Made by a program: the position numbers and the translations under genes. A DNA stretch of 64,000 nucleotides from Symsagittifera roscoffensis (Eukaryota; Xenacoelomorpha; Acoela; Convolutidae): contig NC_087064.1 in assembly GCF_963678635.1 (NCBI RefSeq), positions 26,268,189 through 26,332,188 on the forward strand, written 5' to 3'. The notes under the pieces were generated by a model. That model was given only the letters and a program-made list of their open reading frames with translations. It made no database searches and was not told the DNA's origin. Below are positions 22,440-33,205 of this stretch, piece after piece; positions within the stretch are counted from its first letter, which is position 1; each line of letters starts with the position of its first letter.

Positions 22440-25400
22440 GTGAGAACACCACAATTTTATCAGCGGAACCATTACATTTTAAGTTTTGCTGTTTCTTCGG
22501 AGATTTTTTTCAACGAATCAAACGAGTAGAAGTTATTTAACGTTTGAGTGCAAATACAAATACAACTTATTGCGTATACTTTTTAAGTGGGTTATAGTAG
22601 ACGATATTTTTGCTCAATGTTCGAATTTTTTCTGAAGAAAAAGACCACGCCGAGTACAAAAACTCGATCCTTTCATCTTGAGTCGAAAAGATCGAATCTT
22701 TATACTCAGTGTGTTTTTTTCTTCAGAAGTCTTTTGAGTATTCAACAAAAAAATTACGCTGCAACAGATGTATAGTATATGAGACGTTCCTATATTTAAA
22801 GTTATTAAATCAAAAAACAAAACCTTTTCACAAACGGAACAAATTTTGTGTAAATGTTACAATATAAATTTATATATTAAAAGGTGTGTGCTTAGGGTTT
22901 CTTCAAGCGCAGTCAGCACGTGGATTCTCAGAATGGACTGAGGGACTACCTGCAGTACAGGTGTCTCAGTCACCCCCACGCACACTGCCCCATCACCCCC
23001 TCCACCAGGAACTCTTGTCGCTACTGCAGATTCACACGCTGCATACACGCTGGCATGTCCAAACAAGGTAGGCCTCCTATATTGTAGCTTAAGAATCAAT
23101 GATATTACAACAACAACAATTGTTACTAGTGGTATTACAACATTTTGTATTTTTTTTATCGATTTTGATCACTCAAAAAACTTATGAAATTGAACAATTT
23201 TTGTCAAACGGCGATCTCTCAGACAACGGTTGTCTAAGATAAATGATGATTGTACAAATCAACAAGTCGCCGGTAGCTGTCCAAATTGAACAAAATATTT
23301 TGATCATCTTTTTTTCAGAAGAAGCAATTCAAAACTAAATCAAAAGGTAAAAGAGCAAACAGATCGCATTTTTAGATTTTTTTTGTCAATTTTTTTCGTT
23401 ACTTTTTCCAGGAAACGGCAATTAATTTAGCTAATAAAGAATCATGACTAGTTATAAAAGCTGAAAAAACGTTAAAATTAATAAAATCAATTGGGAGACC
23501 AGCATCTGATCAAGTTGTTTAATTTAGACAGAAAAACTCAAAAATTTTCAGATGCTTTTCTAGACACTATTTGTGTTAAACTTTATTTAGAAACCGAATC
23601 ATGGCTAAAAGGTCACTTTTGACCACTCTGAGTTTGCCTTGAGTCAGTTGAAAACACCCCTGACCATAGTTCCTTCGCACTTTGTAAATTCATTAAAAAA
23701 ATATGCTACACTGATTGCATTTGGACCTATACAGGAAACTGTTTGTTATAACTATCATTATTAGGCTTGCGATTAGCAAGCGTTATTGTTCCGACCATTT
23801 AAAAAATGATGAGGAACTTTGTAATCGGGTGTGTTTCAAGTTTTTTTCTTTTTGTTTTCCACGCAAAATCAGGTACCACAAATAATCATCGGACTGGAGT
23901 GAGTGTAATATCATATTAAAGCCCTTTCAGTGGCGACTCGAGCGACATTAAATTTTTTTCATTGTCGAGAAAAACAGGTTTGAAGCTTTCGATTTTTGGT
24001 CTAATTTCGATCTAGTAACGTGACCGTATATGCTTTTAAAAACTGATTTCAGCCGTGACCACTTAATTTTATTCAAATAAATTGAGTTTTTTGGCGCAAT
24101 TTTTGGAATGAAAAGCTTTAAAATTCAGAAAAAATACAAAAAAATTGATTTTTTTTCCGTTTTTCTAGTCAATTTTCTTCAGAAACTGTATTCCAATTGA
24201 CCTATTTTTTTATGACTTGCAGATATCCCTAATTTTTTTTGTTCAGATTTTTTTTATCACAACATCCAAAAAAAACGACAACAATTAAAAAAAAAACTTT
24301 TATATATTTTGAAGACTGTGGTCGGAACATTCCTTGATACCTGACAGTAACTGGCTATCCTTGTTTCTTTTTTAGATTTTTGCGCTGTTTGATATCTGAA
24401 AAAAAAACAAGAAAATAGAAAAAAATTCACAAAGTATAGGGCAAATCATCGCTTTAATATTAGTTTTACTCAACTACTAAAATTAACAAAATCGATCAAA
24501 AAGAGCCGTTTTTAATGTTTATATTCCTGAAACTTTTGAAAAAGAAACATTTAAAATAAAAATAGTTCTTGTTTGTAATTCAGATTTTGTTATCAACCAA
24601 AATTTCAGAGAAGCAAATTGACAAATCAAAATTTGAAGGATAGCGATATCATTTGTTACAAAACTTTCAGTAGCAGTTTTAGAAAGAAACGTTATTCTAC
24701 AGCTGTGTTGAGCGCCGTAGGACCAGTTCATATCTGTATGAGTAAATTGGAAAGCTGCTCATTTGATACGTAATTACAGGACAAAATTCACTGCACACAG
24801 CGTGGTTAATTTTTAATCCATGTACAAAACATAAAAAATTTTCCTCCGTCTGAACTAAGTGTACGAGTTTTCAGTTTTTGTTCAGAACATTTGAAAAATT
24901 GGGAGGAACTTTGTATTCGAGTGTCCTTGTTTTTTTCTTTTTATTAATAATCATAAAAAATTGGTTCCAATGTAGATTCACAATGATTGATATGATATAT
25001 ATTATGATCACTTAAAGAACCCAGTCTGGGAGATCGTCGTTAGGCAAATTATGCCTGTTTTCAGACGTCTCTTAGCACAAAAAAAAAACAAGTTTATGAT
25101 TAGGATGGTAGTATGATACCACAATTATTCTTTGTTACGATAGAACTATAGAAGTTTTTTAAAAAAAGTTAGTTAGAAATTTGAAACTTTTACTGGGAAT
25201 GTAAACGTTGAAGAAAGCCGACACTATGAGAAAAAATCTCAATAACAATTTTTATCAACTCATTTTTTCCTATTTTTGTAGACTCAAGAACTTTGAGGAG
25301 AAAGTTGTTATTTTCATTCCGAGTCAGTTTGCAAATGATTCCGAAAAACTTAGGAAAAAGATTTGTGAATCAGCTGAAGATTTTTCTAGCTCTTGTAACA

Positions 25401-27670
25401 ATTGAAAAGTTAAGGTGTTTATTTAGTGTTGATCATTGATTTTTTTTTCGCTTCTGTAGGATTATATTGCAATTTGAAGAGTTAATTTGATGTAATTGTT
25501 TTGCTAAGAGTCACAGATTCACATTCAATACGAATAACTTATCAAAGAATAACTTAGTATAAGTGAAGCTCTTCTGCGTTATATATTTTGATTTTTTTTT
25601 TCACGCAGATTAGTTGTAACTTTTATTTGAGAGTTCGTGTTTCTTCCTAAAAAATCTAGAGAAAAATTTTTTTTAATGTTTTTTTTGGCGGCATATTGGG
25701 AATAAAGAGATTTCAAAAATCAAAAAAAAATTGTAAAAAAAATATTTTTTTTTGATTTTTTCAAATAATTTTTTGAAGAACAAAAATGATTTTCAATACG
25801 CTTTTTTACTTTGAATATCGGTAATGTTTGAAATTTAGTCTTCCGTTCACATCCTTTTATCACACAATTCACAAAAAAATGAAGTTAATTTTAAAAAACC
25901 TTTCTTTGAAGTTTTTCAAGAATATGGTCGGAACATTCTGTGAAACTTGCACAGCAACCGGCTAACCTTGTTGAGATTAGACATTGGCTTAGATGCTGTA
26001 GCTGATAACCATATAAATCATTTTCAGCTGCTTGGCGTGATTTGTTTATTCGAAACTATCAATAGTAGAAACTGTGAGTTTACAATTTGTTTACTTATTG
26101 GTTCAATTGTGTTTCAGTTATCTGGTTCCTGCCCACAAGAAAACTTAGCTAACATGTTCTTATTTTGATGTATTTTTTTGATCTGAACAAATTTTAGCCT
26201 TACAGTTTTCTGAGTGACAATCTTAAAATTAGATAAATATTGGTCGCTCGAATGAGCGTCGTACTTTGAACCAGGAGACAACTAATTCAGCTGAATGAAT
26301 CACAAAAGAAGTTGAAATCTGTTTTTCAAAATGGGTTTTGTTGCTAGGTTTCGTTTCGTTGAGAGAGGGGGCTTTTATATTGGGTAGAAGTGGTTGCAGG
26401 AGTTTTTTTTGGCTTCGAATTTATTTGACGTCAATGAAATTGTTTTTTTTTAGTCGTAACATGTATGTGTAGCTTATAAGTTAGCTGTTATAGCTGATTA
26501 GTTCAAGCATTAGAAAAACACGAAAACTGAACAGAAATAGTTTTATATTTCGGACTATTTCAGGGTCTCAAACAGCTATTCAATTAATATTGTCCTCTAA
26601 ACTATCACGAAACAATCACAGTTTTTCTATCACGTTCTGAGGCAGAAACCGAACACGTTGCTCTTGGAGTGCCTATGACCTAAATAAGTCGACCCGTTCG
26701 CAACAAATCTTTGCTTTACTTTTTGGGCAAAATTTTCCAATTTATGAGAAAATTTGAAGATTGGTGCTGGATTCGAAACTTTTTTGGGAGAAAATATCAA
26801 TGCTCTTAAAAAAGCCATTGACAAGGATTAGTACATCCCGCATTTTCCGCCCGCTCGATTTTTTTGCAATAACTTTAAGTTTCTAATTTTCAAAGACTAT
26901 GAACTTTTTTGTTTTTTTTTCTCGCATTTTTTCGTCCTGTTTTTTGGTACGCTAGTTTTATACTTTTTTAAAGTGGAAAATTTGTTGTTTTAGCAATCAA
27001 GCTCGGAAGGAGGTGCAAAAAAACCAAGAAGAACTTAGCCGAAAAATCTTCACTGAAACAAAACTGCCCAAAGAAAACTCCACAAGTGAACAATATCAGT
27101 CGCCACACTTCTCAAATTCATTTTTGCCCAAGTACTATGCCAACTTCGTACCCAAATTTGAATATCTTTTCAAATTATTCGCCAGTGAACCCTTTTATTC
27201 TGAGCAACTTTCAAAACACAAACTATCACACATGGTCGCCGCAATCTAACTCGACTAATTCTAACTGCAGTTCCTTAAATGGTAACTTCTTTCTAACAAA
27301 TTATCAGTCGAGTTTATCAAGTGAACATCAAAGATCGCTCAGATTTCAAAACCAACCCAGCGATATTTCACAAGAGCATCGATATGGTCAAATTAGGGAT
27401 TTTTCAAGCCCATTAATGGCGTCATCGTCTCTAAATCCAGGGTACTCGTGGATTAGCCAATCACCAAGTAGTTCGAATCTTCCCAGTTATTCTTCAACTA
27501 CTTCAGATCCAATTTTTGGCTCGCAAGTTCCAAGCATCTGGAACCCTCCGAGTTTAAGTTTCGCCAACACAATTCCAGAACAAGACCCAAGTCACCCTTT
27601 TTACAATAATTTGTTGTCAAAAACGGAGGCTGGCAGCTTCCAGATGTCATATGTTCTTCCCTTATCCTAG
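22131..27670 (+). CDS. Nuclear-receptor-type transcription factor, DNA-binding domain without visible ligand-binding domain
   Basis: Exons 22131-22439, 22896-23067 and 26994-27670 join in phase (0 and 1) to 385 residues. Residues about 1-80 are acidic. Zinc finger 1 ([14 protein letters not shown], then SCEGCK) has the standard C-x2-C-x13-C-x2-C spacing and P-box CEGCKG. Finger 2 has an insertion of about seven residues after GFFKRS and C-x7-C-x9-C-x2-C spacing ([10 protein letters not shown], then SCRYC). The longer x7 D-box and the CP....RN.C pattern recall the NR2E (tailless/PNR) group. GMSKQAIKLGRR continues into a basic C-terminal extension, somewhat like the Knirps type. The remaining 190 or so residues are Ser/Asn/Pro-rich with no ligand-binding-domain signature, and TAG follows only 382 bp before the convergent elongase stop. 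An upstream exon is possible: a CAG acceptor at 22113-22115 keeps the frame open. Expected to be a nuclear DNA-binding regulator. Confidence 0.88.
22896..23067 (+). CDS. Receptor-type gene exon 2: zinc finger 2
   Basis: Encodes [14 protein letters not shown] through CIHAGMSKQ and ends in phase 1. Acceptor TGCTTAG, donor GTAGGC. It contains all four finger-2 cysteines. The linker between GFFKRS and the first of them is longer than usual. Antisense and alternate-frame ORFs over this exon are shadows. Confidence 0.92.
24050..24370 (+). pseudogene. Receptor-like fragment in intron
   Basis: Ends GTGGTCGGAACATTCC...TAACTGGCTATCCTTG, matching the second-helix end of the family at 16.6 kb. Upstream a TTTTTTATCACAACATCC segment matches the basic loop. 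Heavily eroded. Confidence 0.3.
25640..25980 (+). pseudogene. Receptor-like fragment in intron, second copy
   Basis: The plus strand reads [15 protein letters not shown] before a stop, nearly the same as VLGTFCATCTATG of copy 1, preceded by CCTTTTATCACACAATTCAC, which matches the loop region. Supports a dispersed or tandem family rather than isolated resemblance. Confidence 0.4.
26994..27670 (+). CDS. Receptor-type gene exon 3: basic extension and Ser/Asn/Pro-rich tail
   Basis: Acceptor TTTTAG. It enters in phase 1, so that the split codon gives Ala and the frame reads [14 protein letters not shown], the expected basic extension after finger 2. The rest is rich in Ser, Asn, Pro and Gln (for example [13 protein letters not shown]) with no predicted domain, ending TAG at 27668-27670. 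A long ORF in another frame (27013-27249) is a shadow, because only this frame continues the finger. Confidence 0.85.
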
Positions 27671-28052
27671 GAGGCTCAGAATCGAGTAAAAAGCGGATCC
27701 GAAACATACCGATTTTTGAAACCTACGCGCAGGTAAAAGCAGGAAAATTAGCGGTAATAGCTTTTTGAAGATTTAAGCTCACTTAAGTAAAGTTTGTAAT
27801 ACTACCTCTCATCAAGTTATGTAACAATTGTTGCCTTTAATTTTTGTGTGTAAAACTTTTTTGTCTTGTTTAAAATCAATATACAACGTGTGCTATAAAT
27901 CTGACTCGGTTTTATTTCAAAATGGTTTAAAAACATTTAATATTTTATAATTTAATGTTTTTTATTTGTTTAAAAATGTAAATTACGATCCTTGTGTTTT
28001 TGAAGTCTTTGTTTGTTCGTACTCTCGGTCATTTTTCTCCACGCTTTTGAAT
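27671..28052. other. Short convergent intergenic region
   Basis: 382 bp between the receptor-gene stop (+) and the elongase stop (-). The minus strand has AATAAA at 27961-27966, about 87 bp past the elongase stop, and another at about 27911. No canonical AATAAA was found for the plus-strand gene. Confidence 0.7.
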
Positions 28053-28387
28053 TTATTCTTTTTTGAATCCTATTTTCTCTGAATTTTTTCTTCTGTATGA
28101 CTCCAAGTAGAAGTATCCGAACAGAACCAGGAGACTCATTCCATAGGCATTCATGAAGAGTCCATACAACAGCGAATGTCTGCAAGTCCTGGCGATGTGG
28201 ATCTCATAACATGCACTGCATGACACTCCAATGAGAAACAGGAATTGGATCATCTGGATTCGAGTTAGATAGGGTTTGATTGGTCGCAGTAACTGTCGGT
28301 AGGTGTCTCCTCTGCCGGATAGAAAGTAGTAGGTATACATCAGAACATGAACGCCCGAGTTCCACATTGAGTTCCAAGTACTCACAC
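28053..28387 (-). CDS. ELOVL: ELOVL exon 3
   Basis: Begins GVSTWNSMWNSGVHV after the acceptor TATCACAG (minus strand) and ends with the basic tail and stop at 28053-28055. Contains the MYTYY box and the TRIQMIQF box. Confidence 0.95.
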
Positions 28388-30878
28388 CTGTGATAAAAAA
28401 TTTTAAAACTGTTACCACTCACTGGCCGTTAAGCTTTGTCAAATCGGAATAAAGACTTTTCGCGGATGAACAACTTGTTTAACAAAATCACTTGAATCAT
28501 TTGTGCTGCTGACATGCTCAATTTCATGAAACTTCAATTTTAGCTACTGGATATTAAAGCTGGTAACTAACGGTAGAAGCAATATCTAGAGTTCCAACTA
28601 TTGTTTGAATAATTTAAAACATTCCATATTTTTTCACTTATGGTTTAGTTTCCTGGACTAAACCCTGCAATTTTTCAGTTTTCAATGTTTTTTTAACGTA
28701 ATCGATGTAGTTTTGGGCAAAAAGAAAATAAATCGCAAATAAAGCCAAAAATTCATTTTTTTAATCATCCCTTCACTCAAGGTCAAGACAAAATGATAAC
28801 TTTTGCATCTACTGAAGCAAAACTTTGCTTATCTTGCTTTGATAATTTCAGCAAGATTATGTTGCTTTAACTAATTCAACTCGAATGATTTTTCACCGCT
28901 TATTCTGCGTCTTAACAGTATTTCAGAAACTTCGCGCGAAAAAATTATTCAACATTGGTCACATTGGAAATTTTTAGACCCTTAGAAATTGGAAACAAAA
29001 CTGCAAAATAACGCGAAATAATTATTCAAAATCGGTCACATTGGAAATTTTTAGACCCTTAGAAATTGGAAACAAAACTGCAAAATAAGAAAGAAATTTT
29101 TCGTTTTTGAGCTGGAAGCATCAGTATTTTTTGGAGTTTATAAAAAGTTGTGCCAATAACTGCAGGTAAAAAAAAACGAGCTTTCTGGGTAAAACAGGAA
29201 ACACAATGAGCGCGTCAATTTCGTCACTTCCTTCTAAATTTCGGGAAAAAAAAACTTTAAAAATATTTCTTGAACCAATAATTAAACCAGCTTTGCATTA
29301 ATTTTAATCTCTTATCTAATAATACTGCATGAAGTATTTGGATAAAATAAAAAAATTTTGATTCAAAAGAATTGAAAGAATTGATTACCAACACAACAAA
29401 TTATATGGAATGAAAAGAATGCTTTTTATGCACAACATGTCAGCCGGGTCGGTGTAATTATTAAGTGACTGTTTTCAACTAAAAGAAACTAAATATTTTA
29501 ACGAAAAAGACTTTAGGATATTGAAAAAAATCTTTAAAGTTCAAAAAAATTTCAAATCGGCAGATTTTGGACCGCGTACTGCTTGAAAAAAAAAACTTAT
29601 AAGGAGCAAAATTTTCAAAGCATGTACTTAAAACGCGCAGTGGTATGTTTGATCGGCAGAAGTTTACCTGTTGGGATGAATGTAGCCAGAGGCCAGAACA
29701 CAATCATGACTGTGGAGTGGTGGTACAGGTGGAGAAAAGACAGCTGGTTGAACCTCTTCCGCAACACAATCCACACTGTGTCCAGCAACTCCACGTACTT
29801 GTTCACGAAGAAGAGCCAGTTGCCAAATGACTCCCACTTATCCAGGGCACCATAACTTGTCGGCACTAAGCAGTTGGTGCGATAATCAGATGAATGAATA
29901 TACCCAAGAAAGAAGGAAGAAGAAAATAGCAATAATTAAGGAAAGCAGGGGAATATTCAAAGATTTTGCAAAAATTTGGTTGACCTCAAATTAGTACACA
30001 TTGGTGTCTTCAGAAAAACTTATCGGCAAAATGGGTGATGTCAGTAGCTGATTTCCTCTCTCAATGATTCGACCCCTTGACTACCCAAAGGTCCCCCTTT
30101 GCTACTATTTTAAGACCTCTATTTTTGAGATGCTGGCCCCAAAATATTTCGGCGCCTATGCATACTATATTTAAGGGGGAGCATGCGCCGAAAAACACAA
30201 CTTTTTGGTCAAAAGTGTTCAAAAAGTGCCTAAAACGCCTATTTTGGCCTGTTTTTCAATAATTCGCCTGTCGCGCAAAATTTGGCTAAAATGGCTAAAA
30301 TAGGGTCTTTTTAGTGATTCGGGAGAGCTCGGAAAATCAATTTGGTCGATCGACCTAAAAATCCTAGATCCGCCTCTGGGTGTTGTACAATAATAGCAAA
30401 TATTGCATTAAAAAAGTACTCAATTTCTAGTTATACCCAGATTAATTGACAAGTTGGTGTTTCTTATTACATATTTTATCCATGTGTATTCAAGTACTTT
30501 CATGCTCATTTGTTCATCTGTTTACTGCCCATTACCCCAGCTTTCAGCTCCCGATGATTCATAACTCGGCGACAGAGGTAGACAAAAAACACTTTCAAAC
30601 GAGCTCCGCGTCAAAATAGACAAAGTCGTGATTGCAAAAATAACCGAGTTCATCGATATTTGAAGAATGTTGTAGCCGGATACTAATGGTTTCATAAGGT
30701 TCTCTGGAATCGGTTTTTGTCGCCGCATTATTAAACAAAGTGTCAAAACGGTCATTAGATACGCTACTGTAGATCCCAACACAGTCGCTTGGCCAATAAA
30801 CCAGTAGTTTTTCATCAGCGGGTGAAACTTGTTAAAAATGGTACTGATCTCGTAGCGAATCCTTTGCTCAAAATCCAT
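28053..30878 (-). CDS. ELOVL: ELOVL-family very-long-chain fatty acid elongase (complete, three exons)
   Basis: ELOVL enzymes condense malonyl-CoA with long acyl-CoA in the ER membrane, the first step of each elongation round. Minus-strand exons 30593-30878, 29668-29865 and 28053-28387 join in phase 1 at both junctions to 272 residues, normal for the family. Signatures in order: KYVELLDTVWIVLRK (the K.xELxDT box), FLHLYHHS (the HxxHH catalytic histidine box), NSGVHVLMYTYYF (the NxxxHxxMYxYY box) and YLTRIQMIQF (the TxxQxxQ region). Several hydrophobic spans fit the usual seven helices, and the C-terminus is basic (ending FKKE). All splice sites are GT-AG. The subfamily (elongating saturated versus polyunsaturated chains) cannot be settled. 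The start codon region is duplicated at 32436-32828. Confidence 0.95.
28388..29667 (-). other. ELOVL intron 2
   Basis: 1280 bp, AT-rich. It contains a tandem duplication of about 77 bp (28935-29011 and 29012-29088; starts CGCGAA, ends GCAAAATA) with only a few differences. No coding sequence was seen. Confidence 0.8.
29668..29865 (-). CDS. ELOVL: ELOVL exon 2 with histidine box
   Basis: Encodes PTSYGALDKWESFGNW through FWPLATFIPT and contains KYVELLDTV and the catalytic HLYHHS. Acceptor CTGCTTAG and donor GTAAAC on the minus strand. Phase 1 in and out (198 bases). Confidence 0.95.
29990..30379 (-). mobile_element. Short non-autonomous TIR element, copy E, in ELOVL intron 1
   Basis: The right end CCTAGATCCGCCTCTG is the complement of the CAG(A/G)GGCGGATCTAGG start. 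Inside, GATTCGACCCC, GGTCCCCCTTTG, GGCGCC-like and GGTCGATCGACC blocks match the family in minus orientation. Left terminus eroded. Confidence 0.65.
30593..30878 (-). CDS. ELOVL: ELOVL exon 1 with start codon
   Basis: ATG complement at 30876-30878; reads MDFEQRIRYEIST..., then a first hydrophobic span (FIGQATVLGSTVAYLMTVL) and a second (NSVIFAITTLSIL). The donor is GAAA before GTGTTT in phase 1, chosen because it makes the junction read FEMPTSYG with exon 2. Read-through of the ORF to 30522 is intronic. Confidence 0.88.
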
Positions 30879-31220
30879 ATTTATATCAAACAGTAATTTC
30901 TTTTCTGTTTAATGTCTTCAAGTAGTTCGATGTCAGTTATGGAGGTATGCCAAGCAAATATGAGACTATGAGGGAAATAAATCGCGCCACAAGAAACCGC
31001 AACAAAGTTTTGAAGACATCAGGAATAACAAGGTCATGTCAACACAGCTATCAATTACAATTCAGTCATTACAGTTTCATGTTGTGTTAAAGTATTTCCA
31101 ACAAGATAAATCCCCTTTTTGAAACTAATTGTATACTTGAGGTATAGAAGCCTAACAAATTTGTAGAAGTTGGGAATAACTATAACTTAGTTAATTTTTC
31201 GATTTTTATAGGACAAAAAG
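30828..31220. repeat. 393-bp duplicated block, original at the ELOVL 5' end
   Basis: Covers the first 17 codons of ELOVL (minus strand), its start codon and about 340 bp upstream. By eye it is identical over its full length to 32436-32828 in the same orientation. It begins CTTGTTAAAAATGG and ends GGACAAAAAG. Confidence 0.95.
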
Positions 31221-31526
31221 TCGAAAGTTCAACTGAGAAGTCAATTTTAGCTATCAATCCTACAAATTAATTTTTGGACTTGATCTACAAATTGATATGG
31301 AACCAATATAAAATTGATTTTACAACCAGATTTTTGTTTGTGGCAGGTTTCGCTCACGTTTTGCTGACTGTTTCATCTTTTATTACCTTAGAAAAATTTT
31401 ATGGTCAAGGTTTTCCAAATCACTGAAGATCGCGAGATCAAAAAATTAGGTTTCAAAATTATTTGAAAATCAGGAAAAAAGTGGTTCAAAATATTTACCA
31501 GTTAGACTCAACTTGTATAACATAAA

Positions 31527-31905
31527 TGAGGGGTGGATCATGCGGATCTATGATTTTCTTAAGTGTTTGCTTTAATGTCTCTCATAATTGCCTATTAGGT
31601 TCACTGCCTGGATCAGACCCGTTTCCTTGTCATTTACCCCGATCTCTCACAAATCACTGTAAAATTCCTTTTTCGATCGATTGTTCTGCGCTGCAGGCAA
31701 AACTGTTGTGGATTGCTCTGACCAAAAGTTTGCGTTTTTTCGGCGCGCATTCCCTTTTCAAAATTCGTATTCATTGGCACCAGAGGCGCCTTTAGAAAAA
31801 TTTTAATGTGGATCAGTCAAAAAATGAATGTCTTAAAATAGTACCCAACGGGAGACACTTTGGGTAGTCAGGGTGTCAAGTCCCTGGGTAGAAGGGAGGG
31901 GGCTT
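31527..31905 (+). mobile_element. Short non-autonomous TIR element, copy F
   Basis: Starts near GAGGGGTGGATC and carries the family blocks TTCGGCGCGCATTCCC, ATTGGCACC...GGCGCC, CAACGGGAGACACTTTGGGTAGTCAGGG and a G-rich end. Diverged. Confidence 0.55.
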
Positions 31906-32435
31906 TGACTTTGAAACATCACGATACCACAAAGAGCTGACAGAGTTTTTCTGGTTTCGACCATTTGAGCGAACTCCATAAAATGTCCCCATAAAAAATA
32001 AGTTTCCCCATTTCACAATTCTTTGAGGCATTATTTTTGAGTTTGCATACCACAAAACGTGCTTGTCGATGAAATTCATTTCATCTATGATTAGCCATGT
32101 TCAAAATAATGAAAATTTAATCGCCAATTTAGAAATACTGAAAGTTCGTTTTATTTTATAAGCTAAAAATATTTGAACACAAAATAGAAACGATATGAAA
32201 CCAATCTTGTGACGTGAATTTTAAATAAGTAATTGATCTGTAAGTGTCCGAAATGCGGTGGTTACCAACTTTTTTACTTAAATCAGCTGCATCTGCCCTC
32301 TATTAAAACATATCACCAAAAACTCCAATATCTGTTAAGAAAATAATATATTTTCTTACTCTCCAATCACTTTCGTTAAAATTAGAATCGTTTAAAAACT
32401 TCTAATTTGGCCTGACGACTGGGTTTTTAAATGCC
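31906..32435. other. Spacer between the two 393-bp copies
   Basis: About 31962-32104 resembles the 50794-50930 repeat (TTTGAGCGAACT..., a TGCTTGT(C/T)GATGAAATT-like block). No gene was recognised; the 67-codon minus ORF at 31876-32079 lies in this repeat. Confidence 0.5.
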
Positions 32436-32828
32436 CTTGTTAAAAATGGTACTGATCTCGTAGCGAATCCTTTGCTCAAAATCCATATTTATATCAAACA
32501 GTAATTTCTTTTCTGTTTAATGTCTTCAAGTAGTTCGATGTCAGTTATGGAGGTATGCCAAGCAAATATGAGACTATGAGGGAAATAAATCGCGCCACAA
32601 GAAACCGCAACAAAGTTTTGAAGACATCAGGAATAACAAGGTCATGTCAACACAGCTATCAATTACAATTCAGTCATTACAGTTTCATGTTGTGTTAAAG
32701 TATTTCCAACAAGATAAATCCCCTTTTTGAAACTAATTGTATACTTGAGGTATAGAAGCCTAACAAATTTGTAGAAGTTGGGAATAACTATAACTTAGTT
32801 AATTTTTCGATTTTTATAGGACAAAAAG
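32436..32828. repeat. 393-bp duplicated block, displaced copy
   Basis: Apparently exact copy of 30828-31220, 1608 bp away, including the ELOVL start codon and first codons on the minus strand but no splice donor. It is followed by CGAACTCCATAAAATG, a sequence also found at 31971. Confidence 0.95.
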
Positions 32829-32978
32829 CGAACTCCATAAAATGGATTTAGTTTAGGCTCCATAAAATAGTTTAGGCGAGCAAACAACTAAACTATTCCC
32901 AAAATCATCCAAATAAGAACCAGTGCGCACAGAATAGCTGTGTTAAATAGTAAAAAAAAACGTTGAATTGCTAGATTG

Positions 32979-33205
32979 TGGAACCAGATCCTAACTATAA
33001 TTTTTTACTGGTTATAATTTAGATACTTTATTCATATAAAATATTAAAGACTAACCAATCACACTCCATCAAACTAACAACCCACTTATATGTAAGAGCC
33101 GAAATTACTTGTAATTTCAGCACCAGAACATTTTGAATTTAACTTACAACTTAGTTGCTTTCTCCAAGAGACTGACTTGTAACAAAACCAGTATACTCTA
33201 GATCA
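32979..33205 (+). repeat. 5' LTR
   Basis: 227 bp, TG...CA. It contains a TATAAA at 33035-33040. The sequence directly after it (CCAGCTTCATCACC) is not an obvious tRNA-complementary site. Confidence 0.93.

Larger units (their letters stand above)
23068..26993 (+). other. Receptor-type gene intron 2, with receptor-like pseudogene fragments
   Basis: A 3926-bp AT-rich GT-AG intron containing two decayed receptor-like fragments on the plus strand (about 24050-24370 and 25640-25980) and stretches such as CAGGTACCACAAATAATCAT at about 23873 shared with 17.4 kb. Nothing else is recognised. Confidence 0.7.

Noticed and set aside
27013-27249. Alternative ORF overlapping receptor exon 3
   Set aside because: Only the other frame continues the zinc-finger extension across the splice junction.
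30522-30592. Extension of ELOVL exon 1 beyond the chosen donor
   Set aside because: The extra residues do not match elongases, and a phase-1 GT donor at 30592 joins exactly to exon 2.
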